A stretch of 64,000 nucleotides of DNA from Myxococcales bacterium (GCA_020633435.1 JACKDP010000012.1:81651-145650), one strand, 5' to 3'. Shown: positions 44,206-53,242, numbered from the stretch's first letter. The notes: generated from the letters alone by a model not told the origin. Numbers and translations: made by a program.

Positions 44206-44703
44206 ATGACGCGCATCGTGCTCTGCCTGGCGCTGCTTGGCGCCTGCAGTACCCAGGAGTCCGCCATGGAAGCTACCGGAGGCAAGGACCTGATCGCCCA
44301 CCAGTGGGACCCCGACATCGTCTATGAGGTCTTCGGCGTAGCCGAGCCCGACGCGGAGCTGCTCAAGATTGACGTCGGCACCGGCACAGCAGGCACGCTC
44401 TGCCGTGAGCCCGACTTCCCACCGACCCAGATTCGCAAGATGGACGGCACCATGGCGCGGGTCTGGTTCTTCGAGTTCCGGCCCGGGAAATACTGGCGGT
44501 TCGGTGAAGGCAAGTTCGAGCCGCTGAGGCGCTCCCAGACCTACCGCGCGGGATACGTCGCCTTCGACTGGAGAGGGCAGATCGGGGTGCACGAGTGGGT
44601 CATTCCCCGTATGGAGGGCGGTCCGACCGCGATCAACTCCATGAGTATTGACATCAGGAAACGCTTTGGCTGTCAGGGCCGGTGGAACGGGCCGGCTCGG
44701 TAG
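44206..44703 (+). CDS. Lipoprotein of unknown function
   Basis: 165 residues with a typical lipobox signal (IVLCLALLGACSTQES). The mature part is mixed alpha/beta with aromatic-rich strands (RVWFFEFRPGKYWRFGEG, GYVAFDWRGQIGVHEWVIP) and one Cys pair. No family recognised. It is probably cotranscribed with the preceding small exported protein. Confidence 0.65.
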   Translation: MTRIVLCLALLGACSTQESAMEATGGKDLIAHQWDPDIVYEVFGVAEPDAELLKIDVGTGTAGTLCREPDFPPTQIRKMDGTMARVWFFEFRPGKYWRFGEGKFEPLRRSQTYRAGYVAFDWRGQIGVHEWVIPRMEGGPTAINSMSIDIRKRFGCQGRWNGPAR

Positions 44704-44843
44704 CCAGGTGGGCAACGTCAGTCAGCCTGCACCGCCGGCGCCCGACTGGGTCGTCACCGCCACCATCCGCCGCGTTGGCCTCCCGAGCAACACCGTTGAC
44801 TTGCTCAACGACGGTGTGATGTCAGACACCGGAGTAGATCGCC

Positions 44844-45782
44844 ATGCACCGTAGCTTCGCGAGAGCGTGCCTCATTCTCGTCGTCGGGATGCTGGAGCTG
44901 TGCGCCGGGGTGGCCCTCGCCTACTCCGACATCTGCACGTACAACATCGACTGCGGATGCGCGGTGGAGTTTGGCCTCGCACGGCAGGTACGGACACGTG
45001 AGCTGGCGGACGCGGAGCGACGGCAGGTCGCGCTCTGCCCGGTCGCTCGCTTCGAGTACCTCGAGGGCGCCATTGGAGTCATCAAGGCGGGCACGGGTAC
45101 CCGCCAACCGCTGCTCGCCCAGCCCACCTTCAACCAGCTGGCCGACGCCCTTGATGACTTGCTCATTGAAGTCCGCTCCCACCCGACGCCCCGTCCAGAG
45201 TTCCTGGACGAGGTCTGGGCCAGGCACAAGCTGGCAGCCATCCATGCCCTGAAGCTCTGGACCGGGGGCTCCACGCATCCGTACCTGCGCATTCTCGCGA
45301 TCGCCGACGGCTACCCGCCGAACGCCATCGATGGCTTCGACGTCATCGGCACCTACTACAGGCTCGTGGCTCAGGAGCCTGCGACCTACCCCGAGAAGAT
45401 CATCTTCCACCTGTCCCGACAGGACGGCCTGGAACAGCGAGCTTCGTGGGTTCGGCTCAATGAGCTCGGTAGCGCAGGCAGGGACGCACTCCTCCAACTC
45501 TACCACCAGGGCTTGCCTCAATCAGCCGGCTTCCCGACCAGGGAGAGATTCGTCGGTCGACTGGTTCGCGTCCTGGACCGCGCAGGCGACCCCCGGCTGT
45601 CCGAGCTGAGTGTGGCGGACATGGCCCTGGACTCGGTTGCCGCTCTGCGCAGCCATGAGCAGGCGTACTTCCCCGTGGCTCCGGGGCAGGTAGATGTCAG
45701 GGTCGGCGTCGCCTTCATGCTGAGCGAGGCCTCTCGGGACATCGCACACTCGGAAGCCAGGTTTCAGCTGACCAGGCCTTGA
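44844..45782 (+). CDS. Exported helical protein of unknown function
   Basis: 312 residues with a signal peptide (ACLILVVGMLELCAGVALA). The mature part starts with a Cys cluster (DICTYNIDCGCAVEF), after which it is alpha-helical with repeated Leu/Arg/Ala spacing (FNQLADALDDLLIEVRSH, RFVGRLVRVLDRAGDPRLSEL), suggestive of HEAT-like or TPR-like turns. No family recognised. It ends about 100 bp before the RHS start and shares its lower GC, so it may belong to the same accessory segment. Confidence 0.6.
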   Translation: MHRSFARACLILVVGMLELCAGVALAYSDICTYNIDCGCAVEFGLARQVRTRELADAERRQVALCPVARFEYLEGAIGVIKAGTGTRQPLLAQPTFNQLADALDDLLIEVRSHPTPRPEFLDEVWARHKLAAIHALKLWTGGSTHPYLRILAIADGYPPNAIDGFDVIGTYYRLVAQEPATYPEKIIFHLSRQDGLEQRASWVRLNELGSAGRDALLQLYHQGLPQSAGFPTRERFVGRLVRVLDRAGDPRLSELSVADMALDSVAALRSHEQAYFPVAPGQVDVRVGVAFMLSEASRDIAHSEARFQLTRP

Positions 45783-45818
45783 ACGATGACGCTGACCCGG
45801 ATGCCCCGCGGAGCCGTC

Positions 45819-45837
45819 AACCGCCCGGGGTTCTCCG
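45819..45837 (+). repeat. Short interspersed repeat, copy 2, left of the RHS cassette
   Basis: AACCGCCCGGGGTTCTCCG differs from the copy at 47578-47596 at one base. The two copies flank the RHS gene and its overlapping neighbour. Confidence 0.55.
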
Positions 45838-45884
45838 CAAGCAGCCCGCTTGCGCCCGCACCGGGCGCCGCCGACACTGGCGGC

Positions 45885-47060
45885 ATGCGCGTGGTTCTGG
45901 CCCTCCTTCTGGCGATCCTCCCGGCGCTCGCGGGCGCGTCGACGGGGCCGTGGAGCTTCGCGCAAGCGACTGAAACAACATGGGTTTCGCCGAACGCTGC
46001 CCACGACGTCCTCAGCGGCGATGACGTCGAGTACGTCACCAACGCCCAGCACCAGCGCATCGGCCGCCGCGTCAACGGCGGCCCCTGGACCTGGTGGCTC
46101 TACGCGGGCGGCCTCACCCCGGTCGCCGAATACGACGCCGACTTCCGCCTGCGCAAGGTCTTCGTCTACGGCCCCGGCCACGCCCCCGACCACGTCATCA
46201 CCTACGACGCCGCCGGCCTCCAGACCGCCCGCTACCGCTTCGTCACCGACCAGGTCGGCAGCATCCTCGGCCTCGTCGACGACGCCGGCGCCTGGGTCCT
46301 CACGTACGACTACACCCCCTTCGGCCGCCGCACCCTGCTCAGCGCCGCCCCCGGCATCGACGAGAGCCTCACCCCCTTCGGCTTCGCCGCCGGCCTCCAC
46401 GACCCCACCACCCGCCTCGTCCGCTTCGGCGCCCGCGACTACGACCCCCACACCGCGCGGTGGATGGCCAAAGACCCCATCGACTTCGCGGGTGGAGACA
46501 CGAACCTCTACGCCTACGTGGGCGGGGATCCGGTCATTTTCTTCGACCCGTCCGGCCTGGAACCAGAAGCACCCAAGCAAATCCTGGATGTGTCGCTAAT
46601 GGCACAGCTGGAAATTCTCGACCTGAAGCGCGGCGGGCCAGTCGACATGAAGGCCCATGTCTACGCCGCTGCCGAGCTTGAGTTGGCCATGAGCTATGGA
46701 GCCGCAGCACCGGTGCTCTCAAAGTTCCTTGCCTTGCTGATGGAACGAGGCGCCGCAATCAGGGCCGCGAAGGCAATCTGTGAGTCTGCCTCAAGGGGGG
46801 CAGGCACACCGCTCAAGCGGATGCACCCCGACTCGTCGCTGAGGCCCACTAGCCTCAATCACTGGAGAGGCAAGAGCAACGACGACATCGTGGAATCGCT
46901 GCTGAAGAGCGGCGACGAGAAGCTTACCATTCGGCCCGACGGGACGGTCCTTCAGGGCAACCACCGGATCAAGGTGTTGGAGGAGCGTGGCTTCGATACC
47001 TCCACCCTGTTCGACAAAGCCGACGTGCGGATCAGGGAGAACCTTGCGCCATGGGAGTGA
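45885..47060 (+). CDS. Miniature RHS protein with variable toxin-like tip
   Basis: 391 residues. ATG 45885 opens a signal peptide (VVLALLLAILPALAGAS). Residues of about 50-225 are an RHS core: YD-type units (PVAEYDADFRLRKVFVYG), then RYRFVTDQVGSILGLVDDAG, RFGARDYDPHTARWMAKDPI and the boundary NLYAYVGGDPVIFFDPSG. Normal RHS proteins have over 1000 residues forming a closed shell; this one keeps only the last part. The 160-residue tip has lower GC and ends with LRPTSLNHWRG, TIRPDGTVLQGNHRIKVLEE, where GNHR resembles the ParB-like (GxHR) nuclease motif. A toxin function is inferred from the architecture; the next gene overlaps it by 10 bp. Confidence 0.75.
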   Translation: MRVVLALLLAILPALAGASTGPWSFAQATETTWVSPNAAHDVLSGDDVEYVTNAQHQRIGRRVNGGPWTWWLYAGGLTPVAEYDADFRLRKVFVYGPGHAPDHVITYDAAGLQTARYRFVTDQVGSILGLVDDAGAWVLTYDYTPFGRRTLLSAAPGIDESLTPFGFAAGLHDPTTRLVRFGARDYDPHTARWMAKDPIDFAGGDTNLYAYVGGDPVIFFDPSGLEPEAPKQILDVSLMAQLEILDLKRGGPVDMKAHVYAAAELELAMSYGAAAPVLSKFLALLMERGAAIRAAKAICESASRGAGTPLKRMHPDSSLRPTSLNHWRGKSNDDIVESLLKSGDEKLTIRPDGTVLQGNHRIKVLEERGFDTSTLFDKADVRIRENLAPWE

Positions 47061-47410
47061 AGCACAGCGAAGAGAAGTCGGAGATCATTCGTCGCTACTC
47101 GGCTTTGGCCCCCCACGAAAGGCTGCACCTGCTCGCCGGGCTCGTCTACTGGTTCAGCCTCGAAGGGCGGGACGGATACGTTGAAGCAGGCAACACCACG
47201 GAGGGCGCAGTCGTCCGGCTCAGAGCGATCAACGAGGTGATGCAGGTTCTCTCCGCACAACTTCTTCGGCTCACGGACAATGGTGAGGGGTATCCAGACG
47301 ACGCCTTCTTCGATGTTCTGGCCGAGACAGTGCGTGATCGTGAGGTCTTTCTGCGGGCGGTCTACGGCGCATTCCGGTGGGTAATCGAGAAGGCGAAGGA
47401 GCGGGGCTGA
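47051..47410 (+). CDS. Candidate immunity protein for the RHS tip
   Basis: 119 residues, no signal peptide, helical and charged (KHSEEKSEIIRRYSAL, VVRLRAINEVMQVLSAQLL, FRWVIEKAKERG). The ATG lies 10 bp before the RHS stop in another frame, the usual arrangement for a protective gene that follows a polymorphic toxin tip. No family recognised. As the product has no export signal it would act in the cytoplasm, which fits a nuclease target. Confidence 0.6.
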   Translation: MGVKHSEEKSEIIRRYSALAPHERLHLLAGLVYWFSLEGRDGYVEAGNTTEGAVVRLRAINEVMQVLSAQLLRLTDNGEGYPDDAFFDVLAETVRDREVFLRAVYGAFRWVIEKAKERG

Positions 47411-47577
47411 CGCCCGCCCCGCCGGTCGGACGGCTGCCAGTCCAGCGGAGTCCCGACCTGCACCCTCTCCGAGGAGGAGCCTCACCCGAGCCTTCGAGGG
47501 GCGAGGGCTCTGGATCTGCGGCCTCGCCCCGCCGGTCGGCCGCCGAAGTTCCTACCGGGTAGATCCTGGGGAAGGTG

Positions 47578-47596
47578 AACCGCCCCGGGTTCTCCG
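47578..47596 (+). repeat. Short interspersed repeat, copy 3, right of the RHS cassette
   Basis: AACCGCCCCGGGTTCTCCG, 18 of 19 bases as at 45819-45837 and in the same orientation, 168 bp after the candidate immunity gene. The region from 47411 to 47688 has no gene; a CGCCCCGCCGGTCGG motif also recurs in it. Confidence 0.55.
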
Positions 47597-47688
47597 GAGA
47601 TCGCGTTGCCCGCGTCAGGCCATCGCCGGCCGCCGAGCAGCCTGGGGCTGACAGCCGCCCGGCGCCCGGCGCCCGCCGCGATGGCAGC

Positions 47689-49593
47689 TCAGGCGTCCAG
47701 GGGCTCGGCCTCGTCGGCCCAGGCGCTCAGCCAGGTGCCGCGGGCTTCGACCTCCTCCAGGAAGTCAGCGCAGCCGGCGTCCTGGCCGAGGGTGGCGGTG
47801 TCGGCGATGACGAGCAGCAGGCGCTTCGCGCGGGTGAAGGCGACGTTGAGGCGGCGGTGGTCGGCGACGAAGCCGACCTGGCCCTGGTCGTTGCTGCGCA
47901 CGAGGTCGACGACGATGGCCTCCTTCTCGCGGCCCTGGAAGCCGTCGACGGTGCCGATCTCGAGGCCGGCGGCGAGCTCGGGGGCGAGGGCGTCGCGCAG
48001 GCGGCGGCGCTGGGCGTTGTAGGGGGTGATGACGGCGAGGTCGGCGGGCGCGAGGCCGCGGCTGAGCAGGCGGCGGACCTCGGCGACGGTGCGGTCGGCC
48101 TGGCCGTCGTTGTACGCGCTGCCCTCCAGGTCGGTGGCGTCCTCGCAGCCCTTGCCGGCCATGTCGACGAGGACGAGGGGGGTGGGACGGCTCTCGTCGG
48201 GGCGCACGCCCAGGTCGGCGAGGGTGCGGGCGGCCACGTCCGGGGGGGCCGTGAGGCGGCCGCCGTAGCGGGTGCGCGCCGGAAAAGCCATGAGATCCGC
48301 ATGCATACGGTACTGGACCGCGAGCAGGGCGACGGCCTCGGGCCAGCGCTGGGCGACGCGCTCGAAGAAGGTGGAGCCGAGGCCCTCCCGCTCGACGTCG
48401 GGGTCGATGACGGTGGGGGGGAGCTGCTCGGGGTCGCCGGCCAGGATCACGATCGGCGCCCGGCCGAACGCCGCGAGGGCCAGGGGGTCGGGGGCCTGGG
48501 TGGCCTCGTCGAGGACGACGACGTCGAAGGTCAGGTCGCGGGGCACGGCCGTCTGGGCGCCGGTGGCGGTGGCGCAGAGGACGGAGGCGCTCTGGAGGAT
48601 GGCCCCCTGGGCGCGGCGCACATGGTCGCGCGCGTCGCGCTCGAGGCGGCGGGCCTCGGCGAGGGCGTCGCGGAAGGCGCCGCGGTCCAGGCTGCCCCGG
48701 TCGCGGCGGACGTAGGCCCGGTCGCGCAGGCGGCGCGCCTCGCTCGTCCAGCCGTTGGCCAGGCGGCGGGCGTCGGAGGCGTCGAGCAGGGCGTCGAGGC
48801 TGCGGGCCTCCACCGCGGCGGCGACGCGGGTGGGGTGGCCCAGGCGCACGATGGGCAGGCCCGCGGCGATGAGGCCCGCGGCCAGGTGGTCGGTGGCGGT
48901 GTTGCTCATGGCGCAGGCGAGGACGCGCTGGCCGCGGCGCACGGCCTGGACGATGACCTCCACCAGCGTCCGCGTCTTGCCGGTGCCGGGGGGGCCGTGG
49001 ACGAGGGCCAGGCGCTCGGCGCCGAGGGCGCGGTCGACGGCAGCGCGCTGGGAGGCGTTGAGGCCGGCGTCCGCCGGCAGCCAGGGGGCGGGGGCCTGGA
49101 ACGTGGGCGCCTCGTCCCCCCAGAGCACCGCGCCGAGCCGAGCCTCGGGCTCCCGGGGGCGGGCGTTCTGGAACCAGCGGATGGCCCCGGCGCCGATGGT
49201 GAAGACCGTCTGCGGGTCGTCCAGATCGACGTGGAAGTGTCCGTGCAGGATGCGATCGGGGACCTCGCCGTCCACGGTGATGGCCACGCGGTCGCCGCGC
49301 ACGCGATCGGCGAGGCCGCGCACGGCGTCGCGGTCGTCGGGGTCCGTCCACCACAGGCGCACGGGGGTGCCGGGGCGCAGGCGCAGCTCGCCGCCGGGGG
49401 GGCGGCGCAGCCAGAGGCGCGTGCGGTCCCCCGGGGCCACCTCCACCTCGTCCACCTCGACGCTCTGCAGGGCGTCGCCCCGCGCCACGCGCTCCGCCAG
49501 GGTGCTCTCGCGGCGGGCGGCCACGGCCCGGGCGGTGACCGTGGCGCGCTCCCGGGCCCAGAGGCCGGCCAGTCTTTCCAGGAAGGGCTCCAT
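47689..49593 (-). CDS. Superfamily 1B helicase, Upf1/IGHMBP2-like
   Basis: 634 residues, cytoplasmic. An N-terminal oligonucleotide-binding-like region of about 180 residues is followed by NASQRAAVDRAL (Q motif), VHGPPGTGKTRTLVE (Walker A), ACAMSNTATDHLA (Ia), VVVLDEATQAPDPLAL (II, DEAT), ILAGDPEQLPPTV (III), LLAVQYRMHADLM (IV), VITPYNAQRRRLRDAL (V region), GTVDGFQGREKEAIVVDLVRS and HRRLNVAFTRAKRLLLVI (VI). This is the full set for SF1B enzymes of the Upf1/SMUBP2 type, which unwind RNA or DNA 5' to 3'. Bacterial members have no settled role; repair or RNA turnover are options. Confidence 0.92.
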   Translation of the reverse strand: MEPFLERLAGLWARERATVTARAVAARRESTLAERVARGDALQSVEVDEVEVAPGDRTRLWLRRPPGGELRLRPGTPVRLWWTDPDDRDAVRGLADRVRGDRVAITVDGEVPDRILHGHFHVDLDDPQTVFTIGAGAIRWFQNARPREPEARLGAVLWGDEAPTFQAPAPWLPADAGLNASQRAAVDRALGAERLALVHGPPGTGKTRTLVEVIVQAVRRGQRVLACAMSNTATDHLAAGLIAAGLPIVRLGHPTRVAAAVEARSLDALLDASDARRLANGWTSEARRLRDRAYVRRDRGSLDRGAFRDALAEARRLERDARDHVRRAQGAILQSASVLCATATGAQTAVPRDLTFDVVVLDEATQAPDPLALAAFGRAPIVILAGDPEQLPPTVIDPDVEREGLGSTFFERVAQRWPEAVALLAVQYRMHADLMAFPARTRYGGRLTAPPDVAARTLADLGVRPDESRPTPLVLVDMAGKGCEDATDLEGSAYNDGQADRTVAEVRRLLSRGLAPADLAVITPYNAQRRRLRDALAPELAAGLEIGTVDGFQGREKEAIVVDLVRSNDQGQVGFVADHRRLNVAFTRAKRLLLVIADTATLGQDAGCADFLEEVEARGTWLSAWADEAEPLDA

Positions 49594-49648
49594 GGCTCAC
49601 CTGTCGGCCGTCTGGACGCCGGCGTCAAGGGGCGGCATCGTGGGGGCG

Positions 49649-50962
49649 ATGCGACCCACCCCCGACGGACGCCCCCTCGACGGCCCTGAAGACACGCTGC
49701 GCCGGATCGATCAGGCGGTGCCCCTGAACTTCTGCGTGGTCGCGGAGGTGGAGGGGCCCCTGACGGATCAGGCGCTGCGGGCGGGCCTCAAGGCCCTGCA
49801 GGCGCGCCACCCGCTGCTGCGGGTGGGGTTCGCCGCCGAGGGCCCGCCGGCCTTCGCGCCCCTCGACGCGCCGCTGCCCATGGCCGTCTGCGTGCAGCCC
49901 GAGCCGGCCTGGACGGGGGCGATCGTGGAGGAGCTGGCGCAGCCCTTCACCGCTGGTCCCCTGGCCCGCGCCCGGTGGATCCGCCACGGCGACGCCCGCA
50001 GCCGGGTGGTGCTGACGTTCCACCACAGCGTCAACGACGGGCACGGGGGCATGTTCGCGCTGCGCGACCTGCTGGCCGGGGCGGCGGCCCACCTCGACGG
50101 GGCGGCGGCGCCCGCGGATCCGCTGCCGCTGCCCACGCCGATGATGGCCAGAATCCCCAGTCGATTCCGGGGGTTCCGGGTGCTGTGGCCGCTCTTGACG
50201 GCCGCCCTGCGCGACCTGGGCCGGCTGCTGCGGGTGGGGCCGGCGCGGGGCCTCGTGCCCGAGCGACCCTGCGACGTGGTGGGGCGGACGCTGCACGTGG
50301 TGACGCGCGCCGTCGAGCCCGAGGTCACGGCGCGGCTGGTGGCCCGCGCGCGGCAGGAGCGGACGACGGTGCACGGCGCCCTGCTGGCCGCGCTGGGGCA
50401 GGCCCTCGCCGCCGAGCGGGGCCGGGCCGTCACCCTGGCGCTGGGCTCGCCGGTCGACCTGCGCAAGCGGCTCGATCCGCCGGCCGGGGAGGCGGTGGGC
50501 CTGTTCGTCGGGATGATCTCGTCGGCTGCGCGGGTGGATCCGGCGGGCGATCTCTGGGCCCTCGCCCGGCGCCTGCGCGACGACGTGAAGCGCGACGCCG
50601 ACCGGGGCCTGCCCTTCGCGCTGCACCGGCTGATGGGGCTGGTGGCGCGCTGGTGGCAGCGGGGCCACGCCACGCCGCAGACGCTGGCCCGGCGCCTCTA
50701 CCACTTCGTGCCGGCGTGCAGCGGCCTGTCCAACCTGGGGCGGCTCGGGGTGCCCGGCGCCCACGGCCCGCTGGCCGTGCGGGGCCTGCAGCTCTTCATC
50801 CACCCGTCCGCCCTGGGTGACTTCGTGGGCACGGCGGCGGAGTTCGCGGGGGTGCTGCACCTGTGCTTCTCGGCGATGGCCCCGGCCGTGAGCCCGGAGC
50901 GCGCGGCCCGCCTGGTGGACGCCACCGTGGCCCGCCTGCGGGCGGCGTGCGAGGTCGCATGA
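49649..50962 (+). CDS. Condensation-fold acyltransferase (WES/PapA-like)
   Basis: 437 residues, cytoplasmic. The catalytic motif HHSVNDGHGG (HHxxxDG) is at about residue 125, preceded by RARWIRHGDARSRVVLTF. Other features of the condensation/acyltransferase fold follow: GLKALQARHPLLRVGF near 35, HGALLAALGQALAAERG near 240, and ACSGLSNLGRLGVPG near 355. Enzymes of this fold join an acyl-CoA or carrier-bound acyl group to an alcohol or amine, as in wax ester synthases or PapA. The last base group overlaps the next gene (ATGA). Confidence 0.75.
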   Translation: MRPTPDGRPLDGPEDTLRRIDQAVPLNFCVVAEVEGPLTDQALRAGLKALQARHPLLRVGFAAEGPPAFAPLDAPLPMAVCVQPEPAWTGAIVEELAQPFTAGPLARARWIRHGDARSRVVLTFHHSVNDGHGGMFALRDLLAGAAAHLDGAAAPADPLPLPTPMMARIPSRFRGFRVLWPLLTAALRDLGRLLRVGPARGLVPERPCDVVGRTLHVVTRAVEPEVTARLVARARQERTTVHGALLAALGQALAAERGRAVTLALGSPVDLRKRLDPPAGEAVGLFVGMISSAARVDPAGDLWALARRLRDDVKRDADRGLPFALHRLMGLVARWWQRGHATPQTLARRLYHFVPACSGLSNLGRLGVPGAHGPLAVRGLQLFIHPSALGDFVGTAAEFAGVLHLCFSAMAPAVSPERAARLVDATVARLRAACEVA

Positions 50963-52035
50963 GGCGTGAGGACGTCCCCTGGTCGCCCCCCCGGGTGGCG
51001 GATCTGCACCGGCGCCTGCAGGCCGTCGAGGCGCCGCTGGCCGACGCCGCCGCCCGGCTGCGGACGCCGCCCACGCTCACCCGCCTGCACCTGGGCGAGG
51101 CGCGCGTCCCGGCCTGGCACTGCGTGGCCGAGGACCGGCGGGGGCCGGTGCTGAGCCTGGCGACGCTGGACGCGGAGGCCACCGCCGACGAGGTGGAGGC
51201 CCGGGCCGTGAGCCTGGCCCTGGGCTGCGCCCTCTTCGAGCTGCCCCTGGGCGCGGCGGCGGGGGCCATCGCCGCCCGGGCCGCGACGCCGGAGCTGGGC
51301 CGGGCCTGGCACCGCGCCCTGCGCCCGGATGCGGGTCGGCTCATCGCCGGTGGGCCCCCGGCGCTGGTGGCCCACCTGCTCGACGCCCACCCGCGGGCCG
51401 AGCTTTGGGCCTTCAGCAACGCGCCCGTGGCCCGGGGTGGGCTGCCCGAGCGCGCTGGCGCCCTGGCCCGGGGCGCCTTCCTCGTCGTCCAGGCCTTCGC
51501 GCGCCGGGCCCGCCTGCGCCGGGGGGCGCGGGTGGTCACCACCGGGGCGAGCCCCGAGGCCGCCGCCCTCGCCGAGCTGCTGCGGCAGGCGGGCTACGAC
51601 GTGGCGGCCCCCTGGGCCCCGCCCCCGCGGGAGGAGCCGGCCCCCCCGCCCCTGGCCCCCGGCGCGGCCGACGCCGACGTGCTGGTGGTCGCCACCCCCC
51701 ACGGGCTGCACCCGGGCAACGCGGCCGGGGTGACGCCCCGGCTGGTGGTCGAGCTGGCCGTCGGCGGCGTGGCGGCGGATCTGGACGAGCCCCTGATGCT
51801 GGCGGCCGTGCCCGTCCTGCCCGACTTCCTGGTGCGGGGCGGCGAGGCCGTCGCGGCGGCCTGCGAGGGCGTGCCCGCCTTCCCCCGGCCCGATGACGAG
51901 GCCGTGCGCAACCTGCTGGCGGCGGCCGTCGAGCGGGCCATCCGCGCCGTCTGGGAGGAGGCCACCTCCGCCGGCAAGAGCGCCCGCGAGGCGGCGCTGG
52001 CCCTCGCCCTCCGGCGGCTCACCGACGCCGAATAA
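50959..52035 (+). CDS. Degenerate Glu/Leu/Phe/Val-dehydrogenase-like protein
   Basis: 358 residues. Two parts recall amino-acid dehydrogenases: LALGCALFELPLGAAAGAIAA aligns with the ALxxxPxGGAKGG segment, and VELAVGGVAADLDEP with AAVPVLPDFLVRGGEAVAAACE aligns with the EGANGP...LPDxxANAGGV segment. Between them RGARVVTTGASPEAAALAELL looks like a reduced nucleotide-binding strand-turn-helix. The catalytic Lys (AKGG) is replaced by AAGA, and the NAG signatures are altered, so dehydrogenase activity is improbable. It overlaps the acyltransferase gene by 4 bp and may be a regulatory or structural partner. Homology is by eye and not secure. Confidence 0.6.
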   Translation: MRREDVPWSPPRVADLHRRLQAVEAPLADAAARLRTPPTLTRLHLGEARVPAWHCVAEDRRGPVLSLATLDAEATADEVEARAVSLALGCALFELPLGAAAGAIAARAATPELGRAWHRALRPDAGRLIAGGPPALVAHLLDAHPRAELWAFSNAPVARGGLPERAGALARGAFLVVQAFARRARLRRGARVVTTGASPEAAALAELLRQAGYDVAAPWAPPPREEPAPPPLAPGAADADVLVVATPHGLHPGNAAGVTPRLVVELAVGGVAADLDEPLMLAAVPVLPDFLVRGGEAVAAACEGVPAFPRPDDEAVRNLLAAAVERAIRAVWEEATSAGKSAREAALALALRRLTDAE

Positions 52036-52059
52036 CGCTTTGATTTCGGCTGCTTGCCG

Positions 52060-53130
52060 CTAGACGTCCACGCCCAGCAGGGCCAGGACGATGAGCACGA
52101 AGTCGTAGAAGGCGTGGGCGATGGCGCTGACCGTCGTGTTCGTCCGCTGCCGCAGCGCGCCGAACGCCAGGCCGATGCCGAAGACCACGAGCACCCCGTC
52201 GGTGGTGTACTGGGGGGCGTGCAGGGCGGCGAAGAGGACGTTGGCGCCGATGAGGCCGAGGCGGGGCTGCAGCAGGCCGCGGATGGCCAGCTCCTCCCCC
52301 ACCCCGGCGGCGACGGCCAGGGCCAGGCCCGAGGCCAGGGTGAGGGACGAGAGGCCGAAGAGGCGCTCCATGTCGGCGTCGCGGGTGACTGGCACCCCCG
52401 CCGCCGACAGGCCCTGCTCCAGCAGCGCTCCGGCGACGAGGGCGAGGGGCACGAGGGCCAGGGCGACGCCGAGGCCCAGGGCGAGGGCGCGGCCGGTCGG
52501 CCACTGCAGGCCGAGGCGAGCCCAGGTGGCCCGGCCCCCGCGCACGGTGCCGTAGCCGGCCAGGGCGAACGTCCCCGGGATGATCCAGAGCAGGGGCAGC
52601 AGGTGGTCGAGGGCGGTGTCGGCGCCGGCCATCCCCTCGGCGCGCATGAAGTCGAGGAGCACGGCGCGGCCGCCCGTGGCCAGCAGCGGCGAGAGGCAGG
52701 CGAGGGTCAGGCCCACGCAGAGGAAGAGGGCGACGCGGTGCACCGGATCGTCCGGCGCCAGGCCCAGCGCCCGCACGAGGCCGCCGGCGAAGGGCAAGGC
52801 CGTGGCGCCGGCCAGGGTCACGGCGAGGCCCAGGGCCAGGCTCACGGGCTGGGCCTCCGCCCCGTAGGCCCGCCAGGCCACCGCGAGCAGGCCGACGACG
52901 GCCACGGCCAGGGCGATGGCCGCCAGGATCCAGGCGGCGACGCGGGCCCCCGGGCGGCGGCGGCCCTGGTGGGCGAGCACCCCGATGAGGATGAGGGGCG
53001 CCACCTGCAGGCCGGCGCCGGCCGCGGTGGCCAGGGGGCCGCCCAGGAGGAACCCGATGGGCAGCAGCGCCCCGCCGAGGGCCAGCCCCAGGAGGAGTCG
53101 CAGGCGGGCGGGATCGGCGTCGGGCGTCAT
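52060..53130 (-). CDS. CPBP-family intramembrane metalloprotease
   Basis: 356 residues with about eight to ten membrane segments. The motifs of the CAAX-protease/bacteriocin-processing family are clear: EELAIRG with E279-E280 (EExxxR), FAALHAPQY and AIAHAFYDFVLI, each giving metal ligands. Members cleave near the membrane, for example prenylated or exported peptides, or anti-sigma factors. The gene is divergent from imuA across 124 bp; there is no obvious partner. Confidence 0.88.
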   Translation of the reverse strand: MTPDADPARLRLLLGLALGGALLPIGFLLGGPLATAAGAGLQVAPLILIGVLAHQGRRRPGARVAAWILAAIALAVAVVGLLAVAWRAYGAEAQPVSLALGLAVTLAGATALPFAGGLVRALGLAPDDPVHRVALFLCVGLTLACLSPLLATGGRAVLLDFMRAEGMAGADTALDHLLPLLWIIPGTFALAGYGTVRGGRATWARLGLQWPTGRALALGLGVALALVPLALVAGALLEQGLSAAGVPVTRDADMERLFGLSSLTLASGLALAVAAGVGEELAIRGLLQPRLGLIGANVLFAALHAPQYTTDGVLVVFGIGLAFGALRQRTNTTVSAIAHAFYDFVLIVLALLGVDV

Positions 53131-53242
53131 GGAGGGGGCTCCGGTGGTGCGCGGGCCAGCGTCGTCCGCCGGGGGTCCCCGCGCAAGCCAGCGAGACGAA
53201 AGACCTCTGCGCGGGGGGCGTGCGTCCTCGGCGCCTCCTCGA

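Noticed and set aside
52020..52060. AATAACGC..TGATTTC after the dehydrogenase-like gene resembling AATAGCGC..TGATTTC after the LVIVD gene
   Set aside because: The match is only about 15 bases around a stop codon and is not extended; likely chance.
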